64,000 nucleotides of DNA from Piscicola geometra. Lineage: Eukaryota; Annelida; Clitellata; Hirudinida; Piscicolidae. Both the position numbers and the translations under genes were made by a program. Below the pieces are notes generated by a model. That model had not been told where the DNA came from, made no database searches, and saw only the letters and a program-made list of their open reading frames with translations. Location: contig OX030960.1 of the NCBI GenBank assembly GCA_943735955.1, positions 9,079,788 to 9,143,787 of the forward strand. The letters are read 5' to 3'. Numbering within the stretch: position 1 is the first letter of the stretch; every line of letters begins with the position of its first letter. Below, in pieces: positions 57,392 to 64,000 of the stretch.

Positions 57392-59231
57392 TCAGTCGTG
57401 ACAATAAAGAAGACTGGTTCTCTCATTCGTATAATTGCAATCATCATCTTCTTCATCTTCTTCATCTTCATCGTCATCTTCTTCACTTTCATCAGTGTCG
57501 CCTAGAAAGAACATGAAACAACATTAAGTGAGATACATTTTAATATATTCGAATGGTAATGCAGTTTATTAAAACTTTTATTTAATTAAATAATTTTAGA
57601 TACTTTCAAGAAATCGATATAATGATGTATTCATGCTTCTTACGGCTTTTCGGCGTGCATGATTTACAGGTCTTCATAATCAATAAGGCTGATTAGCGAC
57701 ACTAATATAGATGCATTAGGGTTGGTGGGTGGTGGGCAGAGAAAACGAAAAAGAAAGAAAGAGTTGATGAAATGAATTTAGAAAAAATGTTTTATTTTTA
57801 TTTTCAATGCCTTTACACCAGAAATTTCAGCGTCAGAACTTCACACTTTTCACATATTCTATTGATGTGCCAAGTCAATTACCTGCCTAAAAAGTGTGAA
57901 TATGTTCTATATATTTAAACGAAAGTCTTTAAAAATTCAGATAAAGTTTTGGTGGTTTCGAAAATAATAATTAGAAAATGTTTTATAATCTAATTCTTAC
58001 GCATAAAGAATAAAAATATTTTAATCAGCCTCGTCTCATAACAAGCATGATATCTCCTCAGAAGTCAATAAAACTGCCACAAAACTCCTAAAGGCAAACA
58101 GAATTCTTTTTCCTAACAGAGAATTCATCTTTTCATTTTACTTTTTTGTATAAATAAATAAGTGATAAAAAACTTAAAAGCTTAAATTTACTATTTCTCA
58201 TGAATATTTCAAACTTGAATAAAATTTATTAAATCCGCAAATGTGTATCTGAAAGGATGGAAATGGCGAAAATGACGCGCTTCATAAATGAAGGTTCTCA
58301 ATGTTTTAGTGAAGGTCACCCCGATAAAGACATTAGTAGAACAATATGAATTAATTGCTTACTGTTTTCCGGAAGCATTTCTTTCGTGACATCATCATCA
58401 TCATCCTCATTTTCATCATCTTCATCATCATCATCCTCTTCATCATCGTCATCTTCTTCTTCTTCTTCATCGTCCTCTTCATCATCTCCATCATCATTAT
58501 CATCATCATTTTTATTGACTAAGTTATTATAAACAGTAAGAAGTCTGTTAGATGGTTTTAGGCAAAAAGTGTTGTTGTAGTTGTTGCTGTTGTTGTTTCT
58601 TATGTCATTTTTGTTGTTGTTGTTGTGGGGTGAGTTAGTGTAGTTTTGGTAGTACCCGTTGTAGTTGAATGGGTCTAATACATAGTCAACTGTGTTGTCA
58701 TTTATGTTGTTGTTGTTGTTGTAATCATCGAGAATGACTATTTTGGTGGTGATGCTGTTTTCACTGACAACATCGTTGATAACATTCTCAACGTTCATCT
58801 TGTTGCGGTTGTTATAAGAGATAATGTTGTTGTTGCCGGTGTTGTTGTTGTTGTGAAAAGACTGCTTGTTGGGATTGCTGGATGGCCTGTCTGATTTATC
58901 CGAGAGGAAAACGTGTAACAAGGCTCAAACAACCTTCCCAGACATTCGAGAAAACATGCAGATATATAAACTAAGCGGTCCAATACTAGAAGCAAAATAA
59001 ATTCTCACATTTATTTTCAGCAATTTTTTGAAAAAAATTTAACATAATTTTTTTAATGAACCAATGAAACTAGTAAAAGTTGAAATAGTTGAAAAACACT
59101 TCATGAATTGTGGAGTTTAGAACAGTTTCAATGAGTTCTTCTGCAACAGTCATCCCATTCCACTCACCCGTCGACACGCTTTCTCGTCCATTCCGAAACA
59201 CGCATTCTTCCATCCATCCAATCGCATCCAT
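57392..59231 (-). CDS. Unrecognised Asn-rich and acidic protein
   Basis: A three-exon minus-strand model, 59168-59231, 58363-58890 and 57392-57501, gives 233 residues. It uses strong donors (GGTGAGT and AGTAAGC) and acceptors (TAAATCAG and TTTCTAG), and both introns are phase 1. The start chosen is the first ATG after an in-frame stop at the edge of a (GGAT)n array: [20 protein letters not shown]. The middle is Asn-rich with a few ordered-looking patches ([53 protein letters not shown]). A run of more than 50 Asp/Glu follows, continuing across the last junction ([11 protein letters not shown]), and it ends [11 protein letters not shown]. No family recognised. An upstream exon could exist (ORF 59652-59849). 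Confidence 0.5.
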
Positions 59232-59595
59232 TCATCCATCCATCCATCCATCCATCCATCCATCCATCCATCCATCCATCCATCCATCCATCCATCCATC
59301 CATCCATCCATCCATCCATCCATCCATCCATCCATCCATCCATCCATCCATCCATCCATCCATCCATCCATCCATCCATACATCCATCCATCCATCCATC
59401 CATACATCCATCCATCCATCCATCCATCCATCCATCCATCCATCCATCCATCCATCCATCCATCCATCCATCCATCCATCCATCCATCCATCCATCCATC
59501 CATCTATCCATCCATCCATCCATCCATCCATCCATCCATCCATCCATCCATCCATCCATCCATCCATCCATCCATCCATCCATCCATCCATCCAA
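59232..59595. repeat. Nearly pure (CATC)n array
   Basis: About 90 tetranucleotide units with only a few TACATCC or CTATCC interruptions. It produces HPSI ORFs on plus and MDGW ORFs on minus, in all three frames each. It abuts the 5' end of the Asn/Asp-rich gene. Confidence 0.97.
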
Positions 59596-59651
59596 TCAAT
59601 TGAATGCTTTTCCACTCACTTTGGAGGCGGTAGGCGAATGAAGAAACCCGC

Positions 59652-59849
59652 TCAATCCATCCACTCCACCCTCCTCCTTTGCCCTTCGGCTCGCCCTTCC
59701 ATGCCGCCATCGGAGAACTCATCCTTCCTCAAACTTGGGGACGTCTTCAAACTTTCACTGCATCTGGAGTGTTGTTTCATTTGAACATTCTTCACTTGAC
59801 CCCTGTTATGACCTCGTTCTTCGTCATCAAAATTGTGTTTCACGGTCAT
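59652..59849 (-). CDS. Small ORF or possible 5' exon, unrecognised
   Basis: 65 codons of mixed composition ([40 protein letters not shown]). It could be a first exon spliced at RRR|GTGGAG to the Asn/Asp-rich gene downstream on the same strand. No homology recognised and no matching acceptor found, so this is weak. Confidence 0.2.
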   Translation of the reverse strand: MTVKHNFDDEERGHNRGQVKNVQMKQHSRCSESLKTSPSLRKDEFSDGGMEGRAEGQRRRVEWMD

Positions 59850-60384
59850 ATCACAGCAATTATTGCCAGTTGAATTGAGGGTTTATATAGGGTGGAGCTC
59901 TATATATATCAACACAAATATATTTTTTTTCAGCATTTAAAATATAAAACATTGGACATATTTAAAACAAAATTCAGATTCTTATCTAAATTGAAATCAG
60001 CTTGGAAATTGCACTGAGCTGGACGCTCAGAGCAATACTTGAGGAGCGTGAGGGGGCCTGTACAGGAACAAGTTATTTAGCTAAAGTATCGATAAATCTT
60101 GCCCCAGCAATAAACAAGCTGTTTATCGGTAATATTTTAATCTGCATATGGATGATATTTATTCAATTTTACATCCGGAATTTAGTCTTTTAGTCGCTCA
60201 TCCCCATTAGAGGCATCCTCTCCCTTCCAACCAACAACTCACCTTTCCCTGTATCCCAAATCATTTTTTAATACATAAACGCATCATATTTTAAGCATCA
60301 AATCAGGCGTGATTTACAACCTCGTGGCATTCCAACGAATAAATTAAAAAGACTGCTCCATAGTTCCACCACGCTTGGCTGTAG

Positions 60385-60463
60385 CAATCAATCAATCAAT
60401 CAATCAATCAAATAAATTTCTATAGCGCTCTTTCCTCAAATTCAAGAGCGCTCGACAATGACA
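60385..60463 (+). repeat. Dispersed repeat copy: (CAAT)n next to TTCTATAGCGCTC
   Basis: (CAAT)6, then AAATAAATTTCTATAGCGCT, CTTTCCTCAAATTCAAGAGC and GCTCGACA. It matches the copy nested inside the piggyBac relic (11185-11248, minus). Likely the end of a SINE- or LINE-like element, or a widespread short repeat. Confidence 0.6.
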
Positions 60464-63400
60464 ATGGCATGCATGTGTGCAGTAACAAATGTTCTGACAA
60501 TGATGAACTTCTAAGAGGGTTTCCAGTTGGAAATAATCTTTCGGTCTTTCTTGCATTTATTCAGCAAAAATCTTTTCACTTTCTGTTTCAACTTGGCCCA
60601 ATTCAATCTATCCTTTGTTGCCCACATTTCAGTGCCTCCATTGGCCTCCACGTGTGCCCTTCTTTTGGGCACTGCTCCTTGCCTCCTTCTCTTCCGCTCC
60701 TCTTCCGCTCCTCTTCCTCCTCCTCTTCCGCTCCTCTTCCGCTCCTCTCGCTTCTTCATCACTTTCGGACGTTTTATTCCGTATCGGGTCATAAAAGACA
60801 CATAAATAAATACAAATAACAATATAATAACAATAATAATAATAACTTTATAATATTAATAATTGTATTTTTGTAGTAATCGCCATTTTCTATTGCTACC
60901 CTATTTCATGTTTTTACTCAACTTTAAATTGTTTTTTCCAATAAAAAAAATTGTGCGACTTGTAAAACTAATTTGAAAAATTATTTATTTTCTTGTTCTC
61001 CATTCACACGGTTTTCGTTTATCACTGGTTTGAATCTCATTCTTTAAGCTTATTAATTTCGTAGTCACTTCATCTTCTTTTCAACATTCTTTTGTTTTTT
61101 TTTCTTTTCTCCATTCTTCTTCCTCCAAATACCAATTAGATGACTTTATCTCTGTCGCATCTGCAAACGTCAATACTACAAGAGGAGGAAACTGGATGGA
61201 TCAGACAAGAACAACCACGCCAAATTATAACAATGCGATTAATTCACAAAACGCATCACAAGGGAAAACTACAAAAGCAAATACATAGAAACTTTAGAAC
61301 TAAAAAAAGCATGGCAAATAGTGGAATTCTATTTGTAGATATTCATTGTTGCACGACATTGAGTTAGGGCCTAATGAGCACGTGATGGCATCGTTACAGA
61401 CGGGTATTGGAACTTACAAGTATATAATATGCCCTTAAATATCAACATCTTCAGACCTTTATGATTTTAAAACACAACAATTTTTGGAAGAAATATTTTT
61501 GTCTTTCTACTTTAGGCATTATTTGTTCAAACCATCTATGTGAAAACTCAAATTTCTATGGTACAAGTACAACGATTAAGAATACTAAGTAGAAATAATA
61601 CCTTTTAAATGTCCAATTACATAAAAAGTTCCTCACCACTACTATCATGATCACCCTCCTACGTCATTAATGCATTCTGCGGTCGACTGTCTATGCATGC
61701 CATGTTGTATTTATGAGGGGGTATTCTTTCTTCTACGCACACATTTTTATTTGGTTTTTGATTTTTATTTATGCTATTTTTAATGCTTTGAAGGCTTAAC
61801 GGACTGCTAAATTGGTTTTTAGTTTACAAAAACTTCATCTTTGACTCCTCAAATGTTTTCTCTTTCATTCGTGTCCCTTTAACTTAATTATATCTTCAAA
61901 TTCTTATCTGCACTCTCCTAGACCATGCCACGTATCCCCATGACTGTTTTTGTCTTATAAATTGCTAACTGATTATATCTGTACTGCTTTATCACTTTTT
62001 CTATAAATATCAGTAGTATTCTAGTAAAAAAACAATTGTGTGTCTGAGAGAAATGTAAATGTTTTGTGAGTTATTTTTCCGATCAATTGGCTTCTTCTCT
62101 TATCTTGAGTTGATCTGCACAATTGCACTAATTCGACGCATCTTCCGAGTTTCTACACGAACTCATACCCTCTACTTCCATTCACTTCCACACCCATTCA
62201 CTCTCTATCTCATTCTTTCTAAATAAATTCACCCATCCATCCTCCTCCTTTTCCATCCCTCACGAATCTTTCCATGCATCTTCAAGTCAACTTCATTTGC
62301 CACTTCGTTTGTTTTATTGCCATGTAAGTGTCGCGTCGATAAATCTTGCCAATAATTGAAACTCTTCAAACTTTTCCAGCGTCCAAATTCCTCGCTACAT
62401 TCCTACTTGCTTCAATTACGTACCTACCTAATTCAATTACACCAATCTCTTAGAGAATTCCATTGCACACAGCCAATGCAACATTCCACCGTATTATCAT
62501 ACAAAACGGGGGTGTTTCCAAACTCAGAAACTACTTTATAAAATCTTTTTTAAACAAATTAAATTCAAAAGTAGAACGCCAAACTTTGAGGATAGACTGC
62601 CCTTTCCGCACCAAACACTTCTTCGTGCCATACTCATGACTTTAAGAACAGAATGTGATTGTAAATATGGAAGAGTGTGTTCCAAAAGCATTTGAATTAT
62701 TTACCCGCCTTCAAGAGAGCACTTTTACATTATTTCCCCCATCTATTCACATTATGCTTGCTGGTAAACTTCTTTTTTCATGATTTAACGTGACTTCGCA
62801 AGGAGCGAGACTTGATAGAATTGTCTGTCGCATAAATAAATAATGACTCTTCAACCCAACCACACCACCTACATCGTCACCAATACAATGGCGTGAAGTC
62901 GTAGTTGAAGCTGAACTAATTTTATTTATAACGTGCGCAGAAAGGTTTTACTTTTACGTATAAATTTACTTTTGAAAAGATGTTTTCATGGAAAGAATGT
63001 ATTTAAACTTGTCGTTTAATAAAAGCAGTGGAAAAAGAAAAGATGAAGATTTAAGACATCACATACATTTTGATCAATTAAAAACTTTTTAGTATGAAAC
63101 AGGTTGAGCTGTTAAGATGTTAGTATTTATAAATATTTGACCAGTACTACAATTTTCCTAATCCAGTGCATATTTTTCTACTGTAAAATATTTATTTGTA
63201 AAAATATTTTGAATTGCTTTTTTCATTCAAACCATCTTGGCACTGGCACTGCAGCGAGTTGTGATGGCAGGGCCCTACTTGCAAGCATCAGCACCACATC
63301 ACACCTGTTCCACCACAAGCTTTTCCTTTATTGTTTTCATCATTCAACAATTCCTTGCACTTTTACTCCATTGCCATGCTTTGGAGTCTCGAATCATCAA

Positions 63401-64000
63401 ACGTTCACTTCCTTCGAAGTCCATTTGGAAACCTTGGTACTAAATCAACTTTTGAGTCTTTCCCACTCCAGTAATTAATCACTGACGCAGAGTTGCCAGC
63501 ACTTTGCGAGCCTACAAGGGCATAACTAATCCTCCACATTTCAGCCTTTTAAATCAATTTAAAGCTTTTAATTTATATATGAAAATAAATCAAAGCAAAT
63601 TCTTTTAAGAAAATCTATCGTTCCTTTCGCTCACAAAATGGCCATATAATCCATTCCTGAGTCTAAGCGATGACGGTGCTGAGACAAAATTAATTTTCCA
63701 GCCATCAATTTTCTCTCTCCAACACACTTGCCTCAATCGCTCCAACAGCATCCTTCTCAGTCTACTTTTAGTGGCACTCTTTTCTCACATTTCAGACGCC
63801 TTCCCAACGGAACTTCTCTAGTTGATCTTACGACAGTTCCATTCCCTGAAGACATTCTATAGCGCTTTGTTTATAGCGTGCTTTTTATCTGCGAATTTCG
63901 CTGTTTTTACTAAAAAATACTTTGATTAAAAACGTTTTTTGTGCTTCAAGAAGCGTTGTTTTATTGGCATGTTCTTCTCTATCGATCCATTCTTTCACAC
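60464..64000. other. Gene-poor AT-rich sequence at the right end
   Basis: About 3.5 kb without convincing exons on either strand. Short ORFs (for example 60511-60822 minus, Arg/Lys/Glu-rich, ending FLLNKCKKDRKIISNWKPS; 63137-63478 plus) lack recognisable motifs and splice context. A (CTCTTCCGCTC)n patch lies at about 60695-60750. It could contain UTRs or a large intron of a gene beyond the window. Confidence 0.45.

Noticed and set aside
59110..59784. Long HPSI-repeat and MDGW-repeat proteins
   Set aside because: They are translations of a pure (CATC)n array in all frames. No flanking domain supports a protein.
60002..60193. Plus-strand ORF with a hydrophobic C-terminus (NILICIWMIFIQFYI)
   Set aside because: Short, AT-biased, no homology, no splice signals or partner exons.
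60511..60822. Arg/Lys/Glu-rich minus-strand ORF ending RFLLNKCKKDRKIISNWKPS, considered as a retroelement fragment
   Set aside because: No reverse transcriptase, endonuclease or gag motif is visible. Part of it is a simple CTCTTCCGCTC repeat.

Overview
This is animal nuclear DNA. It is AT-rich and dense in multi-exon genes. Introns are mostly 60-500 bp, some over 1 kb, with GT..AG borders and phases that can be followed by eye, and they are loaded with microsatellites and minisatellites. Gene content points to a protostome, probably a lophotrochozoan such as an annelid: the nuclear receptor has the NR5B/HR39-type DNA-binding domain, a class best known from protostomes. The species cannot be named from the sequence. 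No bacterial, viral, CRISPR or tRNA features were recognised.

Layout from left to right: NDUFS5 (+, 432-981); SMG5 (-, 1368-9094); CHERP (+, 9305-16378), whose fourth intron or so holds a broken piggyBac element (10446-11926); a SWEET/SLC50 sugar transporter (-, 17396-18764); a lysosomal alpha-glucosidase of glycoside hydrolase family 31 (+, 19360-26728); a CUB-trypsin serine protease (-, from 27147); two membrane-anchored or secreted CUB-like genes (-, 30222-33136 and 33411-34396); a 21-bp minisatellite; the RabGAP TBC1D2 (+, 35363-43827 or 43887); a beta-propeller gene (+, about 44106-48937); an NR5B nuclear receptor (+, 49827-52527); proteasome subunit PSMB1 (-, 53072-54561); NCBP3 (+, 54802-56445, one exon); an unrecognised Asn/Asp-rich gene (-, 57392-59231); and about 4 kb of gene-poor DNA to the end.

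Most genes are unrelated housekeeping functions. Three (SMG5, CHERP, NCBP3) act in mRNA processing or decay, but nothing shows that they are co-regulated. Two gene pairs lie head to head with 210-240 bp between start codons (SMG5/CHERP and PSMB1/NCBP3), so they probably share promoters. The three neighbouring minus-strand genes between 27 and 34.4 kb look like a small cluster of extracellular CUB proteins.

The strongest pattern beyond the genes is in the introns. Tandem arrays often begin exactly at a splice donor, with units that repeat the donor sequence, or run up to a splice acceptor. They are G-rich on the sense strand next to donors and C-rich next to acceptors, whichever strand the gene is on. 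Long apparent ORFs such as HPSI, MDGW, CVCV or FEWRLVL repeats are by-products of these arrays, not genes.

All gene models were built by hand from homology, splice borders and phase. Where exon limits are uncertain this is stated.
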